Part shown: piece by piece, positions 18,590 through 27,946 of the stretch
Position numbering within the stretch: the first letter of the stretch is position 1
Layout: each line of letters begins with the position of its first letter
Assembly: GCA_009377495.1 (NCBI GenBank)
Contig: WHTZ01000008.1
Coordinates: 62,001-126,000 of the forward strand
Direction of reading: 5' to 3'
From: Luteitalea sp.
GTDB lineage: Bacteria; Acidobacteriota; Vicinamibacteria; Vicinamibacterales; Vicinamibacteraceae
Length of the DNA stretch: 64,000 bases
Made by a program: the position numbers and the translations under genes
Notes under the pieces: generated by a model
Seen by the model: the letters and a program-made list of their open reading frames with translations, nothing else
Databases searched by the model: none
Told to the model about the DNA's origin: nothing

Positions 18590-19099
18590 GTGTCGCATCC
18601 ACTGATTCTGGCCTTGTTCGAGTCGCCCGCGGCAGCGGTCGATGCCGCCCGCGCGGTGCGCGCGCTCGGCGTTCCGGCCGCGCAATTGTCGGTTGTGGCG
18701 CGTACCCACCGTGACGAAGGGGAGCTTGCCTCGCGAGCCGGCGGTACGCCCGGCGCCGAGATCGAGGATTCGCGGCGTGCCGGCTGGCTTGCCGAGCTGG
18801 GTGCCCAACTCGTCGCGCTCGTCGCCGTCGTCTTACCAGGCATCGGAACCATCGTGACTGCGGGACCCCTTGCGGCCGAGGCAGGCGAGGCGGCGGGTCA
18901 TCTCGCCGGGGGCGTGGACCACCTGTTGGCGCGCGCCGGTGTCGGTGACGCGCACGCGAGGGGCTGGCAGGAGCGCGTCAGGGCGGGTGCTGTGTTATTA
19001 GGCGTCCACACCAGTGACACAGACGTGGACCATGTGCGACAGACGCTCCTCGCGCACAGGCCCTCCGATCTCACGTTGGCTCGGTGGGACGGAGAGTGA
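18590..19099 (+). CDS. Hypothetical protein with central glycine-rich hydrophobic segment
   Basis: 169 residues from GTG 18590. The first 40 residues resemble an alpha/beta ferredoxin-like half (LILALFESPAAAVDAARAVRALGVPAAQLSVVART). A hydrophobic Ala/Gly-rich stretch follows (LVALVAVVLPGIGTIVTAGPL), then a C-terminal half (AGAVLLGVHTSDTDVDHVRQTLLAH). This arrangement is reminiscent of general-stress-protein 17M/YflT-like domains flanking a glycine-zipper segment. The match is by pattern only. The promoter region upstream (18386-18589) contains no other gene. Confidence 0.6.
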   Translation: MSHPLILALFESPAAAVDAARAVRALGVPAAQLSVVARTHRDEGELASRAGGTPGAEIEDSRRAGWLAELGAQLVALVAVVLPGIGTIVTAGPLAAEAGEAAGHLAGGVDHLLARAGVGDAHARGWQERVRAGAVLLGVHTSDTDVDHVRQTLLAHRPSDLTLARWDGE

Positions 19100-19178
19100 T
19101 TCACGGTATTGCATTTGCAACACCCTGCTAGCGTGAGGCCCGAAGGGCCCGTGGATCGTCCATAATTGAAGAGAACGC

Positions 19179-20108
19179 ATGTCGGACTCCGCGACTCCCA
19201 GCGGCGGAACGGTCGAACGAACAACGCGGTCGGGCTATGTGGCCGTCCAGTTGCACGACGTCCCGCAGGCCGAGCCCTCACTCCTCGATTGGGTGCCCAC
19301 GCGTCTGCGCAACTCGTTGGGCGTGTCGGTTGTCGTCCACATTGTTGCCGGCGCGCTGTTGGGGTGGATCCTGACCTGGCCACCGCCGACCCCACAGGTC
19401 GCGGCTCCGCGTGAGGAACAGGTTCAGATGGTTTACCTGAACGTGCCAGGGCCTGGCGGTGGCGGTGGCGGTGGCGGGAACCAGCAAGAGGAGCCGCCGC
19501 GTCGGCTCGAACAGCCCGGCCCGGACGCCGTGTCGATTCCAGAGGTGGAGGAGGCTCCCCTCGAGCCCCTTCGCGAGGTCGAGCCGCCCGAGCCGGAACC
19601 GCCCGAGCCGCCGAAGGTCGTCCTGCCGGTGATGACGGTCGCCTCGAGCGCGGTCGAGCTGAAGGGCGCGATCCTCGAGCCGCCCAAGGCGACAATGTCG
19701 CAGGGGTCGGGCTCAAAGGGCGGCGCGGGCAGCGGGGAGGGAGCAGGATCTGGACCCGGCGAGGGTTCGGGGCTTGGTCCAGGCCGCGGCGGCGGCACGG
19801 GCGGCGGGGCCTACCGTCCCGGAGCGGGTATCGATATCCCACGGATACTCCGGGAAATCAAACCCCAGTACACCGCCGAGGCGATGCGTGCCAAGATTCA
19901 GGGCACTGTTTGGCTCGAGTGCATCGTCAACACTGAAGGACGCTGCACGAATGTTCGCGTCACCCGCTCCCTCGACCCCACCTTCGGGCTCGACCAGGAA
20001 GCCGTCAAAGCCGCGCAGCAATGGGAGTTCGCGCCTGGCAAGAGACAGAGCGACGGCGTGGCGGTGAGCGTCATCATCTCGATTGGGATGGATTTCACGC
20101 TGCGCTAA
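19179..20108 (+). CDS. tonB: Energy transducer TonB family protein
   Basis: 309 residues. The N-terminal cytoplasmic part (about 45 residues) precedes a membrane helix (LGVSVVVHIVAGALLGWILTW). The periplasmic linker is first Gly-rich, then Pro/Glu-rich (EPPEPEPPEPPK), then Gly/Ser-rich. The C-terminal TonB domain reads IPRILREIKPQYTAEAMRAK, VWLECIVNTEGRCTNVRVTR, and FGLDQEAVKAAQQWEFAPG. It couples the proton-motive force to outer-membrane receptors. The exbB/exbD partners are not adjacent. The receptor at 59.6 kb is a possible client. ATG 19179 follows a GAAGAGAA site. Confidence 0.9.
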   Translation: MSDSATPSGGTVERTTRSGYVAVQLHDVPQAEPSLLDWVPTRLRNSLGVSVVVHIVAGALLGWILTWPPPTPQVAAPREEQVQMVYLNVPGPGGGGGGGGNQQEEPPRRLEQPGPDAVSIPEVEEAPLEPLREVEPPEPEPPEPPKVVLPVMTVASSAVELKGAILEPPKATMSQGSGSKGGAGSGEGAGSGPGEGSGLGPGRGGGTGGGAYRPGAGIDIPRILREIKPQYTAEAMRAKIQGTVWLECIVNTEGRCTNVRVTRSLDPTFGLDQEAVKAAQQWEFAPGKRQSDGVAVSVIISIGMDFTLR

Positions 20109-20122
20109 CGAAGAGGTCAGGT

Positions 20123-20202
20123 GCGAGGTGCGAGGTGCCAGGGCCGTTTCAGGGCTCAGGGGCCCTTGCCCCTGAGACCTGCCCTGGGAGCTCGCACCTC
20201 GC
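20123..20202. repeat. Nested inverted repeat between convergent genes
   Basis: Outer arms GCGAGGTGCGAG (20123-20134) and CTCGCACCTCGC (20191-20202) are exact reverse complements. Inside is CTCAGGGGC (20155-20163), a CCTT loop, and GCCCCTGAG (20168-20176). The structure lies between tonB (plus) and the coiled-coil gene (minus) and could serve both as a terminator-like hairpin and as a small dispersed element. Confidence 0.75.
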
Positions 20203-20204
20203 CC

Positions 20205-20774
20205 CTACCGTTGTTTAGGCTCCAACGCCGCGAGGCGCTGCGCCAGGTCGGTGATCGCGCTTTCTGCTCGCTCGAGCTGCGACGTGAGGTCACCTTCGCG
20301 GTGCTGGAGGTGCTGTTCGAGCGCCTCGGTACCTTTCTGGCGCGCGCGAATCTGTGTCGCCTCGCGCTCCAGGGCGCGCCGGGCCGATCCGGCCGGCGCG
20401 ACTTTCATCTCGCGCTCGATTGCGGCGAGCACCTCCGTGTGCTCACCCCGCGCGGCCGTGGCCTCGGTCAGGCGGGTCCGCACGTCCTCGAGTTGTCGTG
20501 ACAGTGAGCCGGCCCGCGTTTCTTGTACCTGCAGCTGCTGGCCGAGCAGCAGGATGCGCGACCCGAGGGCGTTCGTTTTCTCGACCGCCGCGCGTAGCTG
20601 ACGCAACTCTGCCAGCACTTCCTGCAAGGTGTGCTCGTACGCGACAGGTGGACTAATAGTTGGCGTTGGCGAGACCTGCGCAACTAGCGGTTTCGTGAGC
20701 ATCACGGCGGCGGCCGCCGTGATGGCCGCGGTTCCGAGCCTGGCCGCTGTCCACACAGACCGTTTCCAAGTCAT
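20205..20774 (-). CDS. Membrane-anchored coiled-coil protein
   Basis: 189 residues. An N-terminal hydrophobic segment (RLGTAAITAAAAVMLTKPLVAQ) acts as signal or anchor. Nearly all the remainder is a predicted coiled coil (LQEVLAELRQLRAAVEKTNA, LQVQETRAGSLSRQLEDVRT, LEQHLQHREGDLTSQLERAE). No enzymatic motif is visible. It resembles small periplasmic coiled-coil proteins of unknown function. The GGGGACAG-type repeat cluster lies just upstream of its start. Confidence 0.65.
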   Translation of the reverse strand: MTWKRSVWTAARLGTAAITAAAAVMLTKPLVAQVSPTPTISPPVAYEHTLQEVLAELRQLRAAVEKTNALGSRILLLGQQLQVQETRAGSLSRQLEDVRTRLTEATAARGEHTEVLAAIEREMKVAPAGSARRALEREATQIRARQKGTEALEQHLQHREGDLTSQLERAESAITDLAQRLAALEPKQR

Positions 20775-20790
20775 CGGTGATCGCCCACGC

Positions 20791-20881
20791 GAAAACGGGG
20801 ACAGCCCTCGTTTTTCGAAAACGGTAAAACGAGGACAGCCCCCGTTTTACGCAGTTGGAAAAACGAGGGCTGTCCCCGTTT
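20791..20881. repeat. Cluster of three GGGGACAG-type repeat units
   Basis: Unit a at 20791-20815 reads GAAAACGGGGACAGCC then CTCGTTTTT. Unit b at 20826-20848 is a variant with GAGGACAGCCCCCG. Unit c at 20859-20881 is the inverted copy (AAAACGAGGGCTGTCC then CCGTTT). Units a and c are near-perfect reverse complements, so a long hairpin with b in the loop can form. It lies between the groEL terminator and the coiled-coil gene. Confidence 0.85.
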
Positions 20882-20882
20882 C

Positions 20883-20918
20883 AAAAAACGCCCGCGAGGA
20901 CGCAAGGTCCCCGCGGGC
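20883..20918 (-). terminator. Rho-independent terminator of groES-groEL
   Basis: On the minus strand, GCCCGCGGGGACC and its partner GGACCTCGCGGGC-like arm form a GC-rich hairpin (plus-strand 20890-20918) followed by a run of six T (A-run at 20883-20888). It sits 32 nt after the groEL stop codon. Confidence 0.8.
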
Positions 20919-20950
20919 GGCCGTTCGAGCTCGATCACGTGTCAGGTCCG

Positions 20951-22938
<1,988 letters not shown>

Positions 22939-23038
22939 AGCTCAAACTCCGCGTGATGGCCACGGCAACAGGGTGAGACCCGGTCGTGGCCTCCGTTTTG
23001 CCGATGTGATGAAACGTTGTTGTGTGTGCCCTGGTCGG

Positions 23039-23065
23039 TTAGCAGTCGGCCTGGGCAACTGCTAA
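23039..23065 (-). promoter_or_regulatory. CIRCE operator (HrcA site) of groES-groEL
   Basis: TTAGCAGTC (23039-23047), nine bases, then AACTGCTAA (23057-23065). This matches the 9-N9-9 layout of CIRCE (TTAGCACTC-N9-GAGTGCTAA) with an altered sixth/seventh base in each arm. It begins at the base where the -10 box ends, so bound HrcA would block initiation. hrcA itself is not in the window. Confidence 0.85.
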
Positions 23066-23092
23066 TTATAGGGTAGAAAGGGCGAGGGTCAA
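23065..23092 (-). promoter_or_regulatory. sigma70 promoter of groES-groEL
   Basis: On the minus strand TTGACC (23092-23087), a 16-nt spacer and a perfect TATAAT (23070-23065). The initiation point would fall inside the CIRCE element, the classical arrangement. Confidence 0.8.
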
Positions 23093-23127
23093 GGGGCAAA
23101 AGAAGGGGCGGGGGGGCGAGGGGGGCG

Positions 23128-23367
23128 TCACCGCTTGACGCTCTTCCGACGGGGCCGGCGGCTGTTGGTCGATAGGCCGTACTCCCAAACCTTGCGGCGA
23201 AGGGTATTGCGGTGGAGGCCGGTCAGCTCAGCCGCGCGGCCGATACTGCCGGCCGCGCGATCGAGGGCTACTTGGATGAAGCGACGCTCGAATTCCCGGT
23301 GGGCATCCTCATAGAGAATGCCCTTGGTGACCATTTCGTTGATGAGACGCTCGAGCTGCTCCCGCAC
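23128..23367 (-). CDS. Small Fis-type helix-turn-helix protein
   Basis: 79 residues from GTG 23367. The C-terminal half is a Fis/NtrC-family HTH: FIQVALDRAAGSIGRAAELTGLHRNTLRRKVWEYGL, followed by a basic tail (RRPRRKSVKR). The N-terminal half (LERLINEMVTKGILYEDAHREFERR) matches the dimerisation helices seen in Fis-like proteins. It therefore looks like a stand-alone Fis-type nucleoid or enhancer-binding protein rather than a fragment of a response regulator. It starts 24 nt after the purC stop, which suggests it is transcribed with purC. Confidence 0.78.
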   Translation of the reverse strand: MREQLERLINEMVTKGILYEDAHREFERRFIQVALDRAAGSIGRAAELTGLHRNTLRRKVWEYGLSTNSRRPRRKSVKR

Positions 23368-23391
23368 GCCTTCGACTCCCGGAAAATTGGC

Positions 23392-24303
23392 TCACGCGAG
23401 CGTGCGGCCCGTGAGCCGGACAAAGGCGTCCAGGTATTTTTCGCGCGTGCGCGCGACGACCTCGTCGGGCAACGCCGGCACCGGCGGTTGCTTGTTCCAA
23501 TGGATGGACTCCAGATAGTCGCGCACGTATTGCTTGTCGAAGCTGGGTTGGGGCCCGCCCGGTGCGTACTGGGCGAGGGGCCAAAACCGCGACGAATCTG
23601 GGGTCAACACCTCATCGATCAAGAGCAACCGCGGCTGTGCGGCATCGCCGGTGAGCCCAAACTCGAGCTTCGTATCGGCCACGATGATGCCCCGCTTGGC
23701 CGCGTGCTCGACGCTGCGCCGGTAGATGGCGAGCGTGGTCGCTTTCGCAGCCTCCAGCACCGCGCGACCGATCAGGGTCGCCGCGTGCGACTCACTGATG
23801 TTTTCGTCGTGACCACTCGCGGCCTTGGTCGCCGGCGTGAAGATTGGTTCCGGTAGGCGATCGCTTTCGCGAAGACCAGGCGGTAGCTTCACGCCGCACA
23901 CCTCCCCCGTTGCGAGATAGTCCTTCCATCCCGTTCCCGCAAGGTACCCGCGTGCGACGCATTCCACAGGCAACGGCGCTGTGCGCCGCACCAGCATCGA
24001 GCGACCGCGAAGCCCATCGGCATGCGATCGCAGCACGGGCGGATACTCATCAACGTTGGCCGTGACGAGGTGCTGCGGCACGAGATCCGACAACTGCTCG
24101 AACCAGAACACGGAAAGCTGTGTGAGCACTCTGCCCTTGTCGGGAATGACCGAGCCGAGCACGTGATCAAATGCTGAGATGCGATCGGTGGCGACGATGA
24201 GCAGGTGATCCGCGTCGATCTCGTAGACGTCGCGCACCTTGCCTTGGCGCAGCAGGCGCACTCCGGGGAGGTAGCTCTCTCGTAGGGGTGTCGAGGCGAT
24301 CAC
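23392..24303 (-). CDS. purC: SAICAR synthase (purine synthesis)
   Basis: Joins aspartate to CAIR with ATP hydrolysis in purine biosynthesis. 303 residues from GTG 24303. Motifs: LLRQGKVRDVYEIDADHLLIVATDRISAFD (nucleotide-binding), DKGRVLTQLSVFWF, PVECVARGYLAGTGWKDY, TPATKAASGHDENIS, IVADTKLEFG and LIDEVLTPDSSRFWP. The open frame reaches 24390, but a candidate promoter overlaps that extension, so the shorter GTG start is preferred. The length and order match the longer SAICAR synthase group found in many bacteria and yeast. The downstream Fis-type gene is close enough to share the transcript. Confidence 0.95.
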   Translation of the reverse strand: MIASTPLRESYLPGVRLLRQGKVRDVYEIDADHLLIVATDRISAFDHVLGSVIPDKGRVLTQLSVFWFEQLSDLVPQHLVTANVDEYPPVLRSHADGLRGRSMLVRRTAPLPVECVARGYLAGTGWKDYLATGEVCGVKLPPGLRESDRLPEPIFTPATKAASGHDENISESHAATLIGRAVLEAAKATTLAIYRRSVEHAAKRGIIVADTKLEFGLTGDAAQPRLLLIDEVLTPDSSRFWPLAQYAPGGPQPSFDKQYVRDYLESIHWNKQPPVPALPDEVVARTREKYLDAFVRLTGRTLA

Positions 24304-24390
24304 GGGCAACGACCTCGGGAGAAAAGGCCAAGCATCCCTCGTCCGTGTGAAAGTCGATCTCGACACGGCCGCCGCAAGCTTGACCTGCAC

Positions 24391-24419
24391 ACCTTACCGA
24401 ACTGTTACACGAAGGTCAA
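24391..24419 (-). promoter_or_regulatory. Candidate sigma70 promoter of purC
   Basis: Minus strand TTGACC (24419-24414), a 17-nt spacer, then TAAGGT (24396-24391). The predicted transcript would start near 24384, about 80 nt before the GTG of purC. Confidence 0.45.
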
Positions 24420-24466
24420 AGGGGTATTCCCCTAGAGGGAAGGGAAACATGAAAAAGGAACCGGCC

Positions 24467-25585
24467 TCATCCCTGTGGAATCTGGCGAATGATGATCGTT
24501 CCGTTGCGGTTCGTCACGACGAGAGGTGCACCGCCGCCGCCAATGGGTCCTCGTGCGTGTTGGGTGTCATCGGATACATCGACTCGTAGGGCGTCGGGCA
24601 CGAGGAGCTCTCCATCGCTCACCGTCGCATCGACGAGCACGCCGTCGTGTGGAGGGAGTGTAATGTCCAGACGCCCGTCGCTGGTGGTCACGTTGAGCGG
24701 CACGGCGCGCGCCAGGGTGACGCGGACACCGAGGTTCTCAGCGTCGATCGTTACGGGCGCCTCCGCGCGATGGACTGTCAGCTTGCCGCGACGTGCCTCG
24801 ACCACCAATGGCGCGAGGGTGCCGTCGATTTCGATGTCCGTCCTATCCGCATCGATCGTGACGGGGCCCTTCACCCGGCTCAGAGAAATGCTGCCGCGAT
24901 CCTGGCGCACGTCCACCGAACCATTGACGTCGCTGACGATGAGCTCACCGCGACTTGTCACGAGATCGACGACGCCAACGCGGCTGATGTCGACCGAGTT
25001 GCGCTCGATCTTGCCCGACACCTGACCGGCCACGTCGACAATGTGGATCTGGGCCGAGACATCATCGAATGTGACCGACGCGATCTGACGAACGTCCAGG
25101 TTGCCTTCGACATCCGACAGCCGCAAGTGCATACCGGCAGGCATATCGACGGTGAGGGTGAGGTCGGGGCGACGGCCGCCTAACATCTGCGGTGGCACAT
25201 GTAGTACGAGTCGTATGGCATCCTCGTGCGGCTCGAGCGCGACACGGATGTCTTTCGCAGCCGCGGTAGCCTCGGTTTCATCGAGGCCGAACGCTTCTCC
25301 GCTGAGCTCGGCGCCAAGCTCGCCGTGAGTCTGACCCTTGACGACCAGCGTGCCCCGGAAGTCTTCCAGCTCCACGGCCGTCATGCCCGGCGACCAGCTC
25401 GTGCGCGCGCTCGCCGTGACGGGACGGCTGGCGCGCGTGCCCGACACCTCGGCCCGGATGTTGCGCGCGATGCGGCGCAGCGAGAGTCCGCCATCGTCGT
25501 CGTTGGCCGGGGCCGCCGTAAACCAGTACACGACGATACCCAGGAAGACGAAGCCGGCGATCAGCACTAACTCTCGCTTTCCCAT
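24467..25585 (-). CDS. Membrane-anchored DUF4097-like beta-repeat protein
   Basis: 372 residues. One N-terminal membrane helix (LVLIAGFVFLGIVVYWFTA) is followed by an extracytoplasmic domain of repeated short beta strands with alternating V/I/D: LRLSDVEGNLDVRQIASVTF, VSGKIERNSVDISRVGVVDL, LIVSDVNGSVDVRQDRGSIS, VTIDADRTDIEIDGTLAPLV. This is the pattern of DUF4097/DUF2807-type putative adhesins forming a beta-helix. It ends with GTIIIRQIPQG. The role in the envelope is unknown. It is transcribed on the minus strand, divergent from the LPG-synthase-like gene, with a 41-nt gap. Confidence 0.78.
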   Translation of the reverse strand: MGKRELVLIAGFVFLGIVVYWFTAAPANDDDGGLSLRRIARNIRAEVSGTRASRPVTASARTSWSPGMTAVELEDFRGTLVVKGQTHGELGAELSGEAFGLDETEATAAAKDIRVALEPHEDAIRLVLHVPPQMLGGRRPDLTLTVDMPAGMHLRLSDVEGNLDVRQIASVTFDDVSAQIHIVDVAGQVSGKIERNSVDISRVGVVDLVTSRGELIVSDVNGSVDVRQDRGSISLSRVKGPVTIDADRTDIEIDGTLAPLVVEARRGKLTVHRAEAPVTIDAENLGVRVTLARAVPLNVTTSDGRLDITLPPHDGVLVDATVSDGELLVPDALRVDVSDDTQHARGPIGGGGAPLVVTNRNGTIIIRQIPQG

Positions 25586-25626
25586 AGACTTAACACGTCG
25601 CCTTATAGTAGAGTCCCTGAGTATCT

Positions 25627-26778
25627 ATGCGCGGCTCCCGACGCACCGTGCTCATCGTGGGCTTGACGGCGGTCCTCCTCTGGTGGTTCCTGCGCCACGC
25701 GAACCTCGGGACCGTGGCTCGCGAGGTGCAGGACGCGCAGCCCTTGGCGCTGCTCTTGTCGCTCAGCATGACGGTGGCCACCTACGTCATACGTGCGGTA
25801 CGCTGGCAGTATCTACTGTCGCCAATCGGTCACGTGCGCTTCCGATCCGCCTTTCGGACGACCGTGATCGGCTTTGCGACCAATGCGCTGTTACCGGGCC
25901 GCCTGGGCGAGATCGTCCGCCCGTACTTGTTGGCGCGTCGCGAGCGACTGAGTGGCACGGCCGCGTTCGCAACGATTTTCCTCGAGCGCGTCCTCGACGT
26001 CGCCGCGATACTGCTCTTGTTCGGCGTGTTCGTGGTCCTCTTCGATCCGGGCCTTGCGGCTGTCGACGCCGAGACGTTCCGGGCGGTGAGGGTTGGTGGC
26101 ATCATCGCCGGTGCGGTGTCGCTCGTCTCGCTGGGCGCGACCTTCGTGCTCGCGGCCCATCCGGAGCGGCTGGGTCGTGCGACGAGTCGACTCGCGCACC
26201 TCCTTCCGGCGAACGTGGCGCGCGCGGCCGGGCGGCTCGTCGAGGCGTTTGTGCGCGGCTTCGCGGTCATGCGTGAGCCGGGCCGGTTGGGCGTGGCCGT
26301 CTTGCTCTCGGTACTTCTGTGGGTATCGATTGCGGCGGGCGTCTGGTTCGTCATGCGCGCGTTTCATTTGACGTTGCCGTATACCAGTTCGTTCCTCGTG
26401 CTCACGTTTCTCGCGGTCGGCGTCCTCGTTCCCACGCCCGGTGGGCTTGGGGGGTTTCATGAAGCGTTTCGCTTCAGCGTGCACACGTTCTATGGGGTCC
26501 CCAACGACCGCGCGGTCGCGGCGGCGGTCGTGCTGCACGCGCTCACGTTCGTGCCCGTGATTGTGGCCGGGTTGGTCTTCATGGCACAGGAGGGCCTCAC
26601 GCTCGGCAGATTGCGGGAGGTCGAGTCAGCAGATAATGAGGGTGTCGCGGCCAAGTCCGTGGGCGCGTCCGACGGCCGGCATGTTAGCGCGTCCGTGCTC
26701 GGGCGCCCTGGCAGCGCCCCCGTGGCGGTCCTCGACCCGGCGCGGGGACAGCTCGAGCAGCGGAGGCACGGCGCGTGA
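25627..26778 (+). CDS. Flippase-like LPG-synthase-TM family membrane protein
   Basis: 383 residues with about seven or eight membrane helices. It shows the family pattern of the lysylphosphatidylglycerol-synthase transmembrane region (UPF0104/AglD-like): [81 protein letters not shown], and [18 protein letters not shown]. The C-terminal 50 residues are hydrophilic. Proteins of this group are linked to lipid or glycolipid translocation; the catalytic aminoacyl-transfer domain of MprF is absent. The 3' end overlaps nrdR by 4 nt. Confidence 0.82.
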   Translation: MRGSRRTVLIVGLTAVLLWWFLRHANLGTVAREVQDAQPLALLLSLSMTVATYVIRAVRWQYLLSPIGHVRFRSAFRTTVIGFATNALLPGRLGEIVRPYLLARRERLSGTAAFATIFLERVLDVAAILLLFGVFVVLFDPGLAAVDAETFRAVRVGGIIAGAVSLVSLGATFVLAAHPERLGRATSRLAHLLPANVARAAGRLVEAFVRGFAVMREPGRLGVAVLLSVLLWVSIAAGVWFVMRAFHLTLPYTSSFLVLTFLAVGVLVPTPGGLGGFHEAFRFSVHTFYGVPNDRAVAAAVVLHALTFVPVIVAGLVFMAQEGLTLGRLREVESADNEGVAAKSVGASDGRHVSASVLGRPGSAPVAVLDPARGQLEQRRHGA

Positions 26779-27239
26779 AGTGCCCGTACTGCGGGCACCT
26801 GGGCGACAAGGTGGTCGACTCGCGCGAGGGCCGCGAGGGGGAGGTGATTCGTCGGCGGCGCGAGTGCCTGGAGTGTGGCCGTCGTTTCACGAGCTACGAG
26901 CGTGTGGATGAGATTCCGTATATGGTCGTCAAGAAGGACGGCCGCCGGGAACGATTCGAGCGTCAGAAGCTTATTGCGGGCGTCTTGAAGGCGTGCGAGA
27001 AGCGTCCGGTGAAGGTGGCCGCGCTCGAGCGCACGGCAGACCGGGTCGAGAGCTTGTTGCAGGAGCGACCGGACAAGGAGATGGCCACCGCCGAGATCGG
27101 ACAGTTCGTCATGCAGGAGCTGCGCAAGTTGGACAAGGTCGCCTACGTGCGCTTCGCATCGGTGTATAGGCACTTTCGTGATATCGGCGAGTTCATGAGC
27201 GAGCTCGAGGAGCTACTGAGCACGAAGGAGGAGCCGTGA
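26775..27239 (+). CDS. nrdR: Transcriptional repressor NrdR
   Basis: 154-residue zinc-ribbon/ATP-cone regulator of ribonucleotide reductase genes. The zinc ribbon is [20 protein letters not shown] with the second pair in [20 protein letters not shown]. The ATP-cone reads [31 protein letters not shown], and the C-terminal helix is [22 protein letters not shown] start overlaps the upstream stop. No nrd gene or NrdR-box was noticed in the window, so its targets are elsewhere. Confidence 0.96.
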   Translation: MKCPYCGHLGDKVVDSREGREGEVIRRRRECLECGRRFTSYERVDEIPYMVVKKDGRRERFERQKLIAGVLKACEKRPVKVAALERTADRVESLLQERPDKEMATAEIGQFVMQELRKLDKVAYVRFASVYRHFRDIGEFMSELEELLSTKEEP

Positions 27240-27329
27240 CAATGGTTACGGCGCGGATGTTACCAGCACATCCGGTCGGCTGACGAAGAGACAATCAACG
27301 ACATTGGGGCAGAAAGCGAGCAGGCTGAC

Positions 27330-27884
27330 GTGCGCGCATTGACATGTGGCCTCGTGATGGTGCTGGGGCTGCTGGTGGCTCAGGATGGGAGCGCGACGGA
27401 GGCGGCCGGCGTTCGGGTCGTCCCTGTTGCGCGTGAAGGGCGGGTCTTGGTCTCGTTCTCGATGCCGGATGCACTCACCGACGAGTTGCACGAGGCGATT
27501 CAGAGTGGGCTGCCGACGACGTTCACCTACTACGTCGAGCTCCGGCGGACCTCGGCGATTTGGCCGGATCGCTTGGTTGCCAGCGCGACGATCGCCGTGA
27601 TGGTGCGCTACGACAACCTCACGCGGCGCTACCAGGTGACCCAGATGCAAGACGGTCGCACCGAGCAGGTGATTGTGACCGAGGACGCCGTGACCGTCCG
27701 ACACCGAGTCACGACGTTCAACCGGCTTCCGCTGTTCAGCACACGACCGCTCAGGAGCGACGCGGAGTACTCGGTGCGGGTGCGCGCACATACGCGACCA
27801 CGCATCAGCCTCTTCGCGTGGCCCTGGGACTGGCTCAGGCGTTGGGCAGCACTCGGCAGCGCCAAGTTCACGTTTCTGCCGTGA
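27330..27884 (+). CDS. DUF4390 secreted protein
   Basis: 184 residues. A signal peptide (LTCGLVMVLGLLVAQDG) leads into a beta-rich domain with VLVSFSMPDALTDELHEAIQSG, TFTYYVELRRTSAIWPDRL, and a C-terminal segment ISLFAWPWDWLRRWAA. This fits DUF4390, a family usually encoded directly before the NtrY-type kinase, as here. A 14-bp perfect hairpin follows the stop. It may help NtrY sense the envelope, but that is inference from position. The gap of about 90 nt after nrdR suggests a separate transcript. Confidence 0.8.
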   Translation: MRALTCGLVMVLGLLVAQDGSATEAAGVRVVPVAREGRVLVSFSMPDALTDELHEAIQSGLPTTFTYYVELRRTSAIWPDRLVASATIAVMVRYDNLTRRYQVTQMQDGRTEQVIVTEDAVTVRHRVTTFNRLPLFSTRPLRSDAEYSVRVRAHTRPRISLFAWPWDWLRRWAALGSAKFTFLP

Positions 27885-27915
27885 ATGCTCGATGCCCTTG
27901 CGGGCATCGAGCATT
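27884..27915. repeat. Perfect 14-bp hairpin between DUF4390 gene and ntrY
   Basis: AATGCTCGATGCCC (27884-27897), TTGC loop, GGGCATCGAGCATT (27902-27915), followed by GAGCGTTGAGTATTGA words. There is no T-run, so it is not a clear terminator; it may be attenuating or a dispersed element. Confidence 0.8.
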
Positions 27916-27946
27916 GAGCGTTGAGTATTGACCGTCGTCAGTACCC

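Noticed and set aside
19134..19152. Terminator hairpin GGCCC-GAA-GGGCC before tonB
   Set aside because: The stem is only five base pairs without a T-run, so support is too weak.
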